Shown here: positions 1-9,361 of the stretch, piece by piece
Position numbering within the stretch: the first letter of the stretch is position 1
Layout: each line of letters begins with the position of its first letter
Source: Halomonas beimenensis
Lineage (GTDB): Bacteria > Pseudomonadota > Gammaproteobacteria > Pseudomonadales > Halomonadaceae
Assembly (NCBI RefSeq): GCF_002549795.1
Contig: NZ_CP021435.1
Span: 3,472,001-3,536,000, forward strand
Direction: 5' to 3'
Length of the DNA stretch: 64,000 bases
Notes under the pieces: model-generated
Seen by the model: the letters and a program-made list of their open reading frames with translations, nothing else
What the model was told of the DNA's origin: nothing
The model's database searches: none
Program-made: the position numbers and the translations under genes

Positions 1-417
1 GCTGATGCCGTAGCCGTCATGGATGCGATGGCCGATCAGGCTGTGCAGCCGTGACTCGGGCACCCCGAACAGCTCGTGCAGGGTCCGGCGGATCACCACG
101 TGGGAAGTGATGCCGTCCACGTCGTAGTCGGTGAGGATGCCGATGTGCTCGCCCTCGACCACCGCCCGGGCGATGCGCTCGGCCGCCCGGCGCCCGTCGG
201 CCAGCCGCTCGGGGTGCGCCAGGTGGCGCAGGCTCGGCGATACCAGGGGCGCGAGCTCGCCGACATGACCGGGCAGGCGCCCGGCCAGCACCCGGGCCTG
301 CAGCGGCGTCAGTCCCTCCTCCAGGGCGCGGGCCTCCAGGGCCGCATCGCGAGGGCGCGGCAGGATCCGGGGTTCGAGGCGTTCATGCAGGTCGTGGGGA
401 TCGGTCACGGCATCCAA
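1..417 (-). CDS. recJ: RecJ-like single-stranded-DNA exonuclease, N-terminal part (runs off window)
   Basis: About 139 N-terminal codons are present; the gene continues beyond base 1. The translation carries the first DHH-superfamily metal motif as DYDVDGITS, followed about 25 residues later by HDGYGIS, which matches the RecJ pattern (FDADGATS ... EDGYGLS in E. coli). The DHH and DHHA1 parts lie outside. I chose a TTG start at 417 because an AAAGGAG ribosome-binding site sits 6 nt upstream; the ATG at 413 is out of frame. RecJ is a 5'-3' exonuclease used in recombination and mismatch repair. It follows hom-thrC in the same direction. The motif differs enough from canonical RecJ that a RecJ-related paralog is possible. 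Confidence 0.72.
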   Translation of the reverse strand, partial: MDAVTDPHDLHERLEPRILPRPRDAALEARALEEGLTPLQARVLAGRLPGHVGELAPLVSPSLRHLAHPERLADGRRAAERIARAVVEGEHIGILTDYDVDGITSHVVIRRTLHELFGVPESRLHSLIGHRIHDGYGIS

Positions 418-466
418 GCCCGACTCCTTTGGATGGAATATCGAATTCAGCCAGACGGGGGATCAA

Positions 467-610
467 GCGGGGCTGATCCGGGGACAGGCCCCGGAGTGCC
501 GGACCACCGAGGAGGCGCTGTCACCCCATCCCTGGCGAAGGGCTTCCTCTGCGGCCTGCCCCCGGCGCCCCTCACTGCTTTTCACTTCCGGCTTAAAGCT
601 TACGGCTTTA
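467..610. repeat. Intergenic stem-loop repeat, copy A (thrC-recJ spacer)
   Basis: The spacer after thrC resembles the spacer before thrC (copy B). Shared blocks in the same order are CGGGGCTGATCCG, GAGGAGGCGCTGT, CATCCCTGG, CTGCCCCCGGCGCCCCTC/CTTGCCCCCGGCGCCCCTC and a final CTTCCGGCTTAAAGCTTACGGCTTTA-type tail. The block can fold with GAGGAGG pairing to CTTCCTC. No gene is visible in it. Confidence 0.6.
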
Positions 611-1999
611 ACGGCGGTGCTCGGCGACGTATTCCTGCACCGCCTCGAGGGCGGCGGGCAGGACGGCGTAGCGCTCCTCGCGCTCCAGCAGGTCGTCCAT
701 GTGCGGCGGCAGCGGCACCCCGGGGAAACCGGCCTTGACCACCGCTTCGGCGAACTTGGCCGGATGGGCGGTCGCCAGGGTCACCATGGGCACGGCGGCA
801 TCGCCCCGCTCGCGCTCGGCGGCGCGATAGCCGGTGGCGGTATGGGGGTCGAGGATCTCCTGGGTGCGGTGATGGGCCTCGCGGATGACCTCCAGGATGG
901 TGGCATCGTCGGTGCTGTGGCTGGCGAACTTCTCGCGCAGCCGCGCCAGCGGGGCGTCGGCGAGCGCGGCAGGCTCGTGCTGGAAGCGCTCCAGCAGCTC
1001 GGCCACGGCCGTGCCGTCCCGCTCGTAGGCCTCGAACAGCAGGCGCTCGAAGTTCGAGGACACCACGATGTCCATGGACGGCGCCAGGGTGGCGACCAGG
1101 TCCCGCTTGGAGAAGTCGTTGTCGGTCAGCGTCCGGTGCAGGATGTCGTTGGCGTTGGTGGCGATGACGAAGCGCTCCACCGGCAGCCCCATGCGATGGG
1201 CCATGTAGCCGGCGAAGACGTTGCCGAAGTTGGCCGAGGGCACGCAGAAGCTGACCGGGCGATGCGGCGCGCCCAGCGCCACGGCGGAGGCCACGTAATA
1301 GACGATCTGGGCCATGATGCGCGCCCAGTTGATCGAGTTCACCGCCACCAGGCGAGTGCCGTTCAGGAATCCCTGGTCGGCGAAGCTGGCCTTGACCATG
1401 GCCTGGGCGTCGTCGAAGTTGCCCTCGATGGCGATATTGAAGACGTTGTCGGCCAGCACCGTGGTCATCTGGCGACGCTGGACCTCCGAGACCCGGTTAT
1501 GCGGGTGGAGGATGAAGATGTCCAGGTTGTCGCAATGGCGGCAGCCCTCGATGGCCGCCGAGCCGGTGTCGCCCGAGGTGGCCCCCATGATCACCGCGCG
1601 CTCGCCGCGCTTCTTGAGGAAGTGATCCAGCAGTCGGCCGAGCAGCTGCAGGGCCACGTCCTTGAAGGCCAGCGTGGGGCCGTGGAAGAGCTCGAGCAGG
1701 AAGTGGTTGGCATCGAGCTGGTTGAGCGGCACCACGGCATCGTGGCTGAAGGTGGCATAGGCCTCGTGGACGATGGCGCGGAAGGTGTCGTCGTCGATCT
1801 CGCCGCCCACATAGGGCTTCATCACCCGGAAGGCGATCTCGGCATAGGAGCAGCCGGCCATGTCGGCGAGCTCCTCGGGGGTGAGTTGGGGAACGGTCTC
1901 CGGCACGTAGAGGCCGCCGTCGCTGGCCATGCCGGTGAGCACGACCTCCTCGAAGGACAGCGCGGGCGCCTGCCCGCGGGTACTGATATAGCGCATCAT
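608..1999 (-). CDS. thrC: Threonine synthase
   Basis: Converts O-phospho-L-homoserine to L-threonine with pyridoxal phosphate, the last step of threonine synthesis in the cytoplasm. The 463-residue product has the PLP-lysine motif HGPTLAFKD (Lys at about residue 113) and a Gly-rich phosphate loop GATSGDTGSAA. Length fits the long gammaproteobacterial threonine synthases. Two consecutive ATG codons (1999 and 1996) follow an AAAGGAA site; the second is equally plausible. It lies downstream of hom on the same strand, separated by a structured 237-bp repeat, so co-transcription is likely. Confidence 0.95.
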   Translation of the reverse strand: MMRYISTRGQAPALSFEEVVLTGMASDGGLYVPETVPQLTPEELADMAGCSYAEIAFRVMKPYVGGEIDDDTFRAIVHEAYATFSHDAVVPLNQLDANHFLLELFHGPTLAFKDVALQLLGRLLDHFLKKRGERAVIMGATSGDTGSAAIEGCRHCDNLDIFILHPHNRVSEVQRRQMTTVLADNVFNIAIEGNFDDAQAMVKASFADQGFLNGTRLVAVNSINWARIMAQIVYYVASAVALGAPHRPVSFCVPSANFGNVFAGYMAHRMGLPVERFVIATNANDILHRTLTDNDFSKRDLVATLAPSMDIVVSSNFERLLFEAYERDGTAVAELLERFQHEPAALADAPLARLREKFASHSTDDATILEVIREAHHRTQEILDPHTATGYRAAERERGDAAVPMVTLATAHPAKFAEAVVKAGFPGVPLPPHMDDLLEREERYAVLPAALEAVQEYVAEHRR

Positions 2000-2017
2000 T
2001 CGGTTCCTTTGCTCGCT

Positions 2018-2220
2018 CGGGGCTGATCCGGCGACAAGCCGCGAGGAGGCGCTGTAAACCCTTCCCTGGGCGCTACCGATGCCATCCCTGGCATAGGACC
2101 TCCTCTTCGGCTTGCCCCCGGCGCCCCTCGCTACAGAAAGCGGCGACAGCCCTGGGCCGCCACAAGCCCTTCAGAATCCGCTGATTGTCTCTTCCAGCTT
2201 CAAGCTTATGGCTTACGGCT
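2018..2220. repeat. Intergenic stem-loop repeat, copy B (hom-thrC spacer)
   Basis: Second copy of the element in the thrC-recJ spacer. Here the arms AAGCCGCGAGGAGG (about 2036-2049) and CCTCCTCTTCGGCTT (2099-2113) can form a long hairpin with small interruptions. It ends toward hom with CTTCCAGCTTCAAGCTTATG. It sits between co-directional genes, so it may act in mRNA processing or partial termination; that is inference. Confidence 0.6.
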
Positions 2221-2236
2221 CCGGGCGCAGCCCGGC

Positions 2237-3559
2237 TTATTCGTGCTCGTCCAGGGCCTCGACCCGGATCCGCGTCACCGGACCGGCGATGTCGGCCATG
2301 GACTCGATCTTGCGGATCGCCTCGTTCATGTGCCGTTCCCGGGTGCGGTGGGTCAGCAGGATGATCGGCACCAGCTCGCCCTCGGTGGCTTCCTTCTGGA
2401 TCAGCGCCTCGATGGAGATGCCCTCGTCCGAGAGGATGGTGGCGACCCGAGCCAGCACGCCGGGACGGTCCACCGCCAGCAGGCGCAGGTAATAGGCGGT
2501 GCTGATCTCCTCCATGGCCAGGATCTGCGGCTGGTCGTCGCCCTCGCCGATGCCGCTGAAGGCCAGGTAGGGCACCCGATAGTGGTGGTCGGTGGTGATG
2601 TCGCGGGCCACGTCGAGGACGTCGGCCACCACCGCCGAGGCGGTGGGCTCGGCACCGGCACCGGCGCCGTAGTAGAGGGTCGGCCCCACGGCGTCCCCCA
2701 TCACGGCGATGGCGTTCTTGACGCCATGGACGTTGGCCAGCAGCCGTTCCTTGGGGATCAGGGTCGGGTGCACGCGCAGCTCCAGGCCCTCGTCGGTGCG
2801 CTTGGAGATGCCCAGGTGCTTGATGATGTAGCCCAGGTTGTCGGCCTGCTCCACGTCCTCGGCGGTGACCCGGGAGATGCCCTCGGTATAGGCCTTCTCG
2901 AACTGCAGCGGCACGCCGTAGGCGATGGAGGCCAGGATGGTCAGCTTGTGGGCGGCGTCGATGCCTTCCACGTCGAAGGTGGGATCGGCCTCGGCATAGC
3001 CCAGCGCCTGGGCCTCGGCGAGCACGTCCTCGAAGGCCCGGCCCTCGTCGCGCATGTGGGTGAGGATGAAGTTGCCGGTCCCGTTGATGATGCCGGCCAG
3101 CCATTCGATGCGGTTGGCGCCCAGCCCCTCGCGCAGCGACTTGATCACCGGGATGCCGCCGGCCACCGCGGCCTCGAAGGCCACGATCACGCCCTTCTCG
3201 TGGGCGGCCTGGAAGATCTCGTTGCCGTGCACCGCGATCAGCGCCTTGTTGGCGGTGACGACGTGCTTGCCGTTGTCGATGGCCGTCAGCACCAGTTCCC
3301 TGGCCACGTCATAGCCGCCGATCAGCTCCACCACCACGTCGATGTCGGGATTGGCGGCGACCTCGAAGACGTCCTGGGTGGTCTTGATGCCGGTGACGTC
3401 ACACTCGGGATTGGGGGTGCGGTAGGCCACCTGCTCGATGACGATGGGCCGCCCCGCCCGACGGGCGATCTCGTCGGCGTTGCGCGTCAGCACGTTGAAG
3501 GTCCCGCCACCGACGGTGCCCAGGCCACAGATTCCCACTCTCACCGGTTTCAATGTCAT
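2237..3559 (-). CDS. hom: Homoserine dehydrogenase
   Basis: Reduces L-aspartate semialdehyde to homoserine with NAD(P)H, the branch point to threonine and methionine. The 440-residue product starts with a Rossmann motif GICGLGTVGGG, then a catalytic domain with the GIINGTGNFILT signature, and ends with an ACT domain (about residues 350-430) typical of threonine feedback control. It is the monofunctional form, not fused to aspartokinase. An AACGAGGGGA site precedes the ATG. It is followed by thrC on the same strand. Confidence 0.96.
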   Translation of the reverse strand: MTLKPVRVGICGLGTVGGGTFNVLTRNADEIARRAGRPIVIEQVAYRTPNPECDVTGIKTTQDVFEVAANPDIDVVVELIGGYDVARELVLTAIDNGKHVVTANKALIAVHGNEIFQAAHEKGVIVAFEAAVAGGIPVIKSLREGLGANRIEWLAGIINGTGNFILTHMRDEGRAFEDVLAEAQALGYAEADPTFDVEGIDAAHKLTILASIAYGVPLQFEKAYTEGISRVTAEDVEQADNLGYIIKHLGISKRTDEGLELRVHPTLIPKERLLANVHGVKNAIAVMGDAVGPTLYYGAGAGAEPTASAVVADVLDVARDITTDHHYRVPYLAFSGIGEGDDQPQILAMEEISTAYYLRLLAVDRPGVLARVATILSDEGISIEALIQKEATEGELVPIILLTHRTRERHMNEAIRKIESMADIAGPVTRIRVEALDEHE

Positions 3560-3633
3560 TCCCCTCGTTCTGGCGTGTGTCTCAGCGTTGGTGGGGCAAA
3601 GGCCCCGCCACCGGCGCTTGCGTGGCGCGGTGG

Positions 3634-4371
3634 TCAGTCGTGCAGGCCCAGCATGGCCGCCAGGCGTTCCGCCGGCACGTAGCCGGGCACCAGGCGTCCA
3701 TCGGGCAGGACGATGGCCGGCGTGCCCTGCACGCCGAGCTCCATGCCCAGATGATACTGTGCCTCGACCGGATTGTCGCAGGCCGCGTCACCCTCGAAGG
3801 CCTCTTCCCGCTTGGCCGCGGCCATGGCCTCGCTCGGATCGTCCGCGCACCACACCCGCTGCAGTTCCCGTGCCCCCGGCGAGTTCATGCCGGCACGGGG
3901 AAAGGCCAGGTAGTCGACCCGGATGCCCAGCTCGTTGAGCCGGGGCACCTCCTGGTGCAAGCGGCGACAATACGGGCAGGTGGTGTCGGTGAAGACCGTG
4001 ATCCGGGCCCGAGGCTCGTCGGCGCCTCGGAAGCTCACCCGCTGCGCATCGGGAATCGCCGCCAGGCGGGCGGCGCGCTCGGCGTTGCGGGCCTGCTCCG
4101 AGAGGTTCACCAGTCCCCCCTCGGCATTCTCGTAGAGGTCACCGACCAGGAAGTAGCTCCCCTCGTCGTCGGTATAGAAGCGCTCGCCGGTTTCCAGGCG
4201 CACCTCGTAGAAGCCCGCCAGGGGGGTCGTCTCGACCCGTTCCACCGGCAAGGGGCGACCGTCGACCCGGAGGGTCTCGGCCAGTCGCTGGGCGGCCTCG
4301 TCCTGGGCCAGGGCAGGCAACGCGAGCGCGGTGAGGAGGGCGGCGCCCAGGGCGCGGAAGGTTGATGTCAT
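3634..4371 (-). CDS. dsbC: Periplasmic thiol:disulfide interchange protein DsbC
   Basis: Disulfide isomerase acting in the periplasm. A Sec signal peptide (hydrophobic stretch about residues 8-22, ending ALAQ) precedes an N-terminal dimerisation domain and a thioredoxin domain with the active-site CPYC at residues 132-135. A second cysteine pair (near WCADD and AACDN) corresponds to the structural disulfide of DsbC. Length 245 matches the family. It lies 3 nt after xerD and upstream of hom, the conserved xerD-dsbC neighbourhood. Confidence 0.95.
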   Translation of the reverse strand: MTSTFRALGAALLTALALPALAQDEAAQRLAETLRVDGRPLPVERVETTPLAGFYEVRLETGERFYTDDEGSYFLVGDLYENAEGGLVNLSEQARNAERAARLAAIPDAQRVSFRGADEPRARITVFTDTTCPYCRRLHQEVPRLNELGIRVDYLAFPRAGMNSPGARELQRVWCADDPSEAMAAAKREEAFEGDAACDNPVEAQYHLGMELGVQGTPAIVLPDGRLVPGYVPAERLAAMLGLHD

Positions 4372-4374
4372 GAG

Positions 4375-5277
4375 TCAGCCTCGAGGATGGTGATCGGCGT
4401 GCAGGGCCTCCAGCCGGGCCTGCGCCACATGGGTATAGATCTGCGTGGTCGACAGGTCGCTGTGACCGAGCAGCAGCTGTACGACACGCAGGTTGGCCCC
4501 ATGATTCAACAGGTGGGTGGCGAAGGCGTGTCGCAGGGTGTGCGGCGACAGCGGCCGGTCGATGCCGGCGGCTCGCGCATGTGCCTTGATGCGGTGCCAG
4601 AAGGCCTGCCGGGTCAGGCAGGCGTCGCCTCGCCCCGGGAACAGGGCCGGCCGGGTCACGTCCTGCATCAGGGCCCCGCGGCTGGTGCGCAGGTAGCGAG
4701 TGAGCCAGTCCACGGCCTCCTCCCCCAGAGGCACCAGTCGCTCCTTGTCGCCCTTGCCCCGGACCCTTACCACGCCCTGGCGCAGGTTGACGGCATCGGT
4801 GGTCAAGCCGACCAGTTCACTGACCCGGAGCCCGGCGCCGTACAGCACCTCGAGCATGGTGCGATCCCGCAGCCCCAGGTCGCTGTCGACGTCCGGGGCC
4901 GCGAGCAGTCGTTCCACCTCGCCCTCCTCCAGGGTATCCGGCAGCGACGGCCGCACCCGAGGCAGGCGCACCTCGGCCAGGGGATCATGGTCGAGACGCC
5001 CTTCGGCCAGGGCCCATCGATAGAAGCGGCGCAGGCTCGACAGCAGCCGGGCATTGCTGCGCAGTCGGTAGCCGGCCACCCGGCGTTCCTCCAGCCAGTT
5101 CGGGAGGGTCTCGCTTCCGGGATCCAGCAGCCTCCGCTCGCCCTCGGCGAGCCGGGCCGCCCAGGCCATGAGATCGCGCCGATAGGCGGTCAGGGTATGG
5201 TCGCTGGCCCCCTGCCCCAGCCAGAGGTCGTCGAGGAAGGCCTCCACCAGGGCCCCGGGCTCGTCGTCGATCGTCAC
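4375..5277 (-). CDS. xerD: Site-specific tyrosine recombinase XerD
   Basis: Resolves chromosome dimers at dif together with XerC. The open frame extends to 5361, but I place the start at GTG 5277, because a GGGAGGAA ribosome site lies just upstream, the product then begins TIDDEPGALVEAF like other XerD proteins, and the upstream extension would run into the rplS terminator. With this start (300 residues) the catalytic set is visible: Arg151, Lys175, the HTLRH box with His246/Arg249, His272 and nucleophile Tyr281. An N-terminal SAM-like domain precedes it. Confidence 0.93.
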   Translation of the reverse strand: MTIDDEPGALVEAFLDDLWLGQGASDHTLTAYRRDLMAWAARLAEGERRLLDPGSETLPNWLEERRVAGYRLRSNARLLSSLRRFYRWALAEGRLDHDPLAEVRLPRVRPSLPDTLEEGEVERLLAAPDVDSDLGLRDRTMLEVLYGAGLRVSELVGLTTDAVNLRQGVVRVRGKGDKERLVPLGEEAVDWLTRYLRTSRGALMQDVTRPALFPGRGDACLTRQAFWHRIKAHARAAGIDRPLSPHTLRHAFATHLLNHGANLRVVQLLLGHSDLSTTQIYTHVAQARLEALHADHHPRG

Positions 5278-5302
5278 CGCCTTCCTCCCTGTCCGATAAC
5301 GA

Positions 5303-5339
5303 CGAAACCCCGCCCCGCGGGTGCGGTGACGGGGTTTCG
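5303..5339 (-). terminator. Hairpin downstream of rplS
   Basis: Arms CGAAACCCCG (5303-5312) and CGGGGTTTCG (5330-5339) form a perfect 10-bp stem on the minus strand after rplS and before xerD. There is only a weak T-rich tail (TCGTTATC). Confidence 0.6.
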
Positions 5340-5388
5340 CGATCGGTGCGTGGCGCGCCACGTCACCGCATGCCGGCAGGCAATCGCC

Positions 5389-5745
5389 TTAGGCCAGCTT
5401 TTCCTTGATGCGGGCGGACTTGCCGCTGCGCTCGCGGAGGTAGTAGAGCTTGGCCTGGCGCACGTCGCCGCGACGCTTGACGCTGATGGAGTCGACCAGC
5501 GGGCTGTAGGTCTGGAAGGTCCGCTCGACGCCGACGCCATGGGAGACCTTGCGCACGGTGAAGGCGGAGTTCAGGCCACGGTTGCGCTTGCCGATCACCA
5601 CGCCCTCGAAGGCCTGGAGGCGCTCGCGGTTGCCTTCCTTGACCTTGACCTGGACGACCACGGTGTCGCCCGGGGCGAACTCCGGCACGTCCTTGCTCAT
5701 CTGCTCGGCCTCGAGCGCCTGGATCACCTTGTTCTTGCTGCTCAT
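5389..5745 (-). CDS. rplS: 50S ribosomal protein L19
   Basis: Structural protein of the large subunit at the 30S interface. The 118-residue product has the typical sequence [13 protein letters not shown] ... [13 protein letters not shown] ... RAKLYYLR-type C-terminus, and the length is normal. An ATG follows CGAGGAG. It is the last gene of rpsP-rimM-trmD-rplS and ends before a hairpin. Confidence 0.98.
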   Translation of the reverse strand: MSSKNKVIQALEAEQMSKDVPEFAPGDTVVVQVKVKEGNRERLQAFEGVVIGKRNRGLNSAFTVRKVSHGVGVERTFQTYSPLVDSISVKRRGDVRQAKLYYLRERSGKSARIKEKLA

Positions 5746-5899
5746 GACGATAACTCCTCGATAACGTTCTTTGACTCGCCGGTCCGGCTATGGATGGCCG
5801 GCGAATCGTGATCCCGGCGCCCGAGCCAGGCTCGAGAGCGCGGGAGTGCTGTTGGTGACACAGGTCCGTCGCCTTTCGGGGACGTCCTGCACCTCCGCC

Positions 5900-6652
5900 T
5901 CACTCGGCGTGTTCCTCGATGAACTCCTCGAGCAGGGCCTGCTCCTCGGCGGTCAGCTCCCTGCCCTCCAGCAAGTCCGGCCGCCTGAGCCAGGTCCGCC
6001 CCAGGGACTGCTTCAGCCGCCAGCGCCGGATGGCGCCATGGTGACCGCTGAGCAGAACCTCCGGCACTCGCCGCCCGTCGATGACCTCGGGGCGAGTGTA
6101 GTGCGGACAGTCCAGCAGCCCGTCGTTGAAGGAGTCCTCGACCGCGGAATCCTGATGGCCCAGCACCCCGGGCACCAGCCTTGCCGCGGCATCGATCAGC
6201 ACCATGGCCGGCAGCTCGCCGCCGCTGAGCACATAGTCGCCGATCGACCATTCCTCATCGATGTCGGCCTCCACGACCCGCTCATCGATGCCTTCGTAGC
6301 GTCCGGCCACCACCACCAGGGGGGGACCCGATGCCAGTGCCTGCGCACCACGCTGATCCAGCCGCCGCCCCTGGGGCGACAGGTAGACCACCCTGGGGCG
6401 TTGCCCCGTGACGGCCTCGGCCCGCACCCGGGCGTCGTGGATGGCCGAGCGCAGGGTGTCGACCTTCATCAGCATCCCCGGGCCGCCGCCATAGGGGCGA
6501 TCGTCCACGGTGCGATGCCGGTCGGTGGCATAGTCCCGGGGGTTCCAGAACTCCAGGGCGATGCGCCCCTTCTCCACCGCTCTGCCCGTCACGCCCTGAC
6601 GGGTCAGGGCCTCGAACATCTCGGGAAACAGCGACACCACGCCGACCCACAT
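5900..6652 (-). CDS. trmD: tRNA (guanine-N1)-methyltransferase TrmD
   Basis: Methylates G37 of tRNAs next to the anticodon, preventing +1 frameshifting. The trefoil-knot SPOUT signature is visible: [13 protein letters not shown] at the start, [10 protein letters not shown], the SAM-loop region [12 protein letters not shown] and ARLVPGVLG. The frame is open to a TTG at 6673 that overlaps the rimM stop, but family members begin at MW, so I use ATG 6652 (250 residues). It follows rimM by 17 nt and precedes rplS. Confidence 0.96.
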   Translation of the reverse strand: MWVGVVSLFPEMFEALTRQGVTGRAVEKGRIALEFWNPRDYATDRHRTVDDRPYGGGPGMLMKVDTLRSAIHDARVRAEAVTGQRPRVVYLSPQGRRLDQRGAQALASGPPLVVVAGRYEGIDERVVEADIDEEWSIGDYVLSGGELPAMVLIDAAARLVPGVLGHQDSAVEDSFNDGLLDCPHYTRPEVIDGRRVPEVLLSGHHGAIRRWRLKQSLGRTWLRRPDLLEGRELTAEEQALLEEFIEEHAE

Positions 6653-6669
6653 CGCCGCCTCGTCCCGGC

Positions 6670-7221
6670 TCAAAAGTCCGGATCCCAGTCGACGGTCATC
6701 TCCCCGGCCTCCAGGTCGACGTCCTGCACGACCTCGCCGGGCAGAAAGGGCAGCAGCCGCTCGCGATCATCGACGGCGTCCTCGCCCCGTCCCTTCACGA
6801 CCATGACGTCGTTGGCGCCGGTCTCGAACAGGTAGTCGATGCGCCCCAGCACCACGCCGTCGCGGGTCACGACCCGCAGGCCCTCCAGCTGGTACCAGTA
6901 GTAGTCGTCCTCGCCCTCGAGCTCGGGCAGCTCGGCCTTGGGCAACAGCACCTCGGCGCCGGCCAGGGCCTCGGCCTGACTGCGATCCTCGACGCCCTCC
7001 AGGCGGGCCACCAGGCCCTTGCCATGCAGGCGTCCCTGGGCGAGACGATGGCGCTCCAGCCGACCATGGTGGCGAAGCACCCAGTCACCGTACTCGAGGA
7101 TGCCTTCCATGGGGCTGGTGTATGAGTACACCTTCAGCCAGCCCTTGACGCCGTAGGGGCTGGTCAACTTCCCCAGCACCACATGGTCGTCGGCCTGGCC
7201 TTGCTCGACGCTCGCGCTCAT
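6670..7221 (-). CDS. rimM: Ribosome maturation factor RimM
   Basis: Assists 30S subunit maturation by binding S19. The frame extends far upstream into rpsP, but ATG 7221 has a GCAGGA site 6 nt away and gives 183 residues, the family length. The N-terminal beta-barrel ([20 protein letters not shown]) and C-terminal PRC-barrel ([13 protein letters not shown] ... [14 protein letters not shown]) are both clear. It sits between rpsP and trmD. Confidence 0.96.
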   Translation of the reverse strand: MSASVEQGQADDHVVLGKLTSPYGVKGWLKVYSYTSPMEGILEYGDWVLRHHGRLERHRLAQGRLHGKGLVARLEGVEDRSQAEALAGAEVLLPKAELPELEGEDDYYWYQLEGLRVVTRDGVVLGRIDYLFETGANDVMVVKGRGEDAVDDRERLLPFLPGEVVQDVDLEAGEMTVDWDPDF

Positions 7222-7259
7222 CGCCGGTCCTGCGTCAGACATTCGGGCCGTCAGGCGCT

Positions 7260-7508
7260 TCAGGCCTGCTTGCGGGCTTCCTTGACCAGCTCGGCGACGC
7301 GGCCGGACAGCTGGGCGCCCTGATCCTGCCAGTGCTTGACGCGATCCAGATCGATGCGCAGACGCTCTTCCTGGCCACGGGCCACCGGGTTGAAGAAGCC
7401 CAGGCGCTCGATGAAACGACCGTCGCGCGCTTTGCGGGAATCGGTCACGGTCAGGTGGTAGAAGGGACGCTTCTTGGCGCCACCACGTGCCAGACGAATG
7501 GTAACCAT
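7260..7508 (-). CDS. rpsP: 30S ribosomal protein S16
   Basis: Small-subunit assembly protein of 82 residues, beginning [19 protein letters not shown], the canonical S16 start. The open frame continues upstream, but ATG 7508 is the family start and has AAGGA upstream. It is the first gene of the rpsP-rimM-trmD-rplS operon. Confidence 0.98.
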   Translation of the reverse strand: MVTIRLARGGAKKRPFYHLTVTDSRKARDGRFIERLGFFNPVARGQEERLRIDLDRVKHWQDQGAQLSGRVAELVKEARKQA

Positions 7509-7661
7509 GCGTTGACTGTCCTTCGGTTGAGTTTCGGAGGTTGTCGGTCGGGGCCGAAGCCCTCGACAATCGGTTCGGCCGCACACCGCAGGCGCGCCGC
7601 CGGGTCGTTCGGTCACGACGATGCCCGCGTCGCGCCGCGGGCCTGCCAGTGAAGACGCCGC

Positions 7662-7691
7662 ATTCTACGGAAATCTCCCCGGCTTGGAAAC
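7662..7691 (-). promoter_or_regulatory. Candidate promoter of the rpsP operon
   Basis: On the minus strand a TAGAAT -10 box (7662-7667) is followed by a GC-rich discriminator GCGGC. An 18-nt spacer leads back to GTTTCC, a poor -35. The position between ffh and rpsP and the GC discriminator suit a growth-rate-regulated ribosomal promoter. Confidence 0.45.
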
Positions 7692-7722
7692 CTTTTTGGC
7701 CAGACCGCCCGGCACGGGCGGC

Positions 7723-9123
7723 TCAGCGCCAGGGCATGCCGCCCGGGCCGCCCATGCCGCCGGGACCACCGGGGCCGCCGCCGCCCATCATGCCGGACAT
7801 GCCGCGCATCATCTTCTGCATGCCGCCCTTCTTGCCCGCCTTCTTCATCATCTTCTGCATCTGCTTGTGCTGCTTGAGCAGGCGATTGAGGTCGGGCACC
7901 TGCAAGCCGGCGCCGGCGGCGATGCGGCGCTTGCGCGAGCCGTTGATGATCTCCGGCTTGCGCCGCTCCTGGGGCGTCATGGAGTTGATCAGCGCCTCGA
8001 GCTTGCCGAGCTCCTTCTCGGGACCCGGCCCCTGGGCCATCTCGGCCATCTGGCCCATGCCGGGCAGCTTGCCCAGCAGGCCGCCCATGCCGCCCATCTT
8101 CTTGAGCTGCTGGAGCTGGTCGCGGAAGTCCTCGAGGTCGAAGCCGTCGCCCTTCTTGACCTTCTTGGCGAGCTTCTCGGCCTTGCCCTTGTCGACGGTG
8201 CGCTCGGCCTCCTCGATCAGCGACAGCACGTCGCCCATGCCGAGGATACGCGACGCGACCCGGTCCGGGTGGAAGGGCTCCAGGGCATCGACCTTCTCGC
8301 CCACGCCCATGAACTTGATCGGCTTGCCGGTGATGTGACGCACCGAGAGGGCGGCCCCGCCCCGGGCGTCGCCATCGGCCTTGGTGAGGATCACCCCGGT
8401 CAGCGGCAGCGCCTCGTGGAAGGCCTTGGCGGTGTTGGCGGCGTCCTGGCCGGTCATGGCGTCGACCACGAACAGCGTCTCGTCCGGCGATACCGCCCGG
8501 TGCAGGGCCTGGATTTCGTCCATCATCGCCTCGTCGATGGCCAGGCGGCCGGCGGTATCGACGAGCACCACGTCGTGGAACTGGATCTTGGCGTGCTTGA
8601 TCGCCGCCTCGGCGATGGCCACCGGCTGCTGGTCGCTGCGCGACGGGAAGAACTCGACCTCGACCTCCCCGGCCAGGGTCTCCAGCTGGTCGATGGCCGC
8701 CGGACGGTAGACGTCGGTTGACACCACCAGCACCTTCTTCTTCTCGCGCTCGCGCAGGTAGCGCGCCAGCTTGGCGACGGAGGTGGTCTTGCCCGCCCCC
8801 TGCAGACCCGCCATCAGTACCACGGCGGGCTTGCCCTTGAGGCTCAGGCCCTCGTTGGCCTCGCCCATGATCGCCTCGAGCTCCTGCTGGACGATCTTGA
8901 CGAACTGCTGGCCCGGCGAGAGGCTCTTCGACACTTCCTGGCCCACGGCGCGCTCGCGCACCCGGTCGATGAAGGCCTTGACCACCGGCAGGGCGACATC
9001 GGCCTCCAGCAGGGCCCGGCGCACCTCGCGCAGGGTATCCTTGACGTTGTCCTCGGTCAGGCGGGCCTGACCCTTGATCGATTTGAGCGTCTGGGACAGA
9101 CGATCACTGAGATTCTGGAACAT
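7723..9123 (-). CDS. ffh: Signal recognition particle protein Ffh
   Basis: GTPase that binds 4.5S RNA and signal sequences and delivers nascent chains to FtsY. The order is an N domain, a G domain with P-loop GLQGAGKTT (about residues 106-114), DTAGR and TKADGDARGGAALS, then a methionine-rich M domain ending in GGPGGMGGPGGMPWR. Length 466 is slightly longer than E. coli Ffh (453) because of the Gly/Met tail. It lies upstream of rpsP on the same strand; a divergent membrane gene starts on its other side. Confidence 0.98.
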   Translation of the reverse strand: MFQNLSDRLSQTLKSIKGQARLTEDNVKDTLREVRRALLEADVALPVVKAFIDRVRERAVGQEVSKSLSPGQQFVKIVQQELEAIMGEANEGLSLKGKPAVVLMAGLQGAGKTTSVAKLARYLREREKKKVLVVSTDVYRPAAIDQLETLAGEVEVEFFPSRSDQQPVAIAEAAIKHAKIQFHDVVLVDTAGRLAIDEAMMDEIQALHRAVSPDETLFVVDAMTGQDAANTAKAFHEALPLTGVILTKADGDARGGAALSVRHITGKPIKFMGVGEKVDALEPFHPDRVASRILGMGDVLSLIEEAERTVDKGKAEKLAKKVKKGDGFDLEDFRDQLQQLKKMGGMGGLLGKLPGMGQMAEMAQGPGPEKELGKLEALINSMTPQERRKPEIINGSRKRRIAAGAGLQVPDLNRLLKQHKQMQKMMKKAGKKGGMQKMMRGMSGMMGGGGPGGPGGMGGPGGMPWR

Positions 9124-9276
9124 GGGCCTCTCCGCAAACGATGGCCGGAAGAACCGCCGGATTGGACCCCCCGTGGCGACACGGGAGAGGGGTTCTCCTG
9201 CAATGGCCCGAAATTATACGCCTTGTGGCCACGACTCTCCATGGCACCGGCCTCCCCGGGCGGCCGAGCGCTGCGG

Positions 9277-9306
9277 CTGTCCGCCGCCAGGAGGATTCGG
9301 TATAGT
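9277..9306 (+). promoter_or_regulatory. Candidate promoter of the CcsA-like gene
   Basis: CTGTCC (9277-9282), an 18-nt spacer and TATAGT (9301-9306) lie in the divergent spacer about 55 nt before the start codon. The -10 is good and the -35 weak. Confidence 0.4.
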
Positions 9307-9361
9307 GGCCGCTCCATTTCCATCTCGTCAGGCGCTGGCGAAGGCGCACGGATAGCAATCG

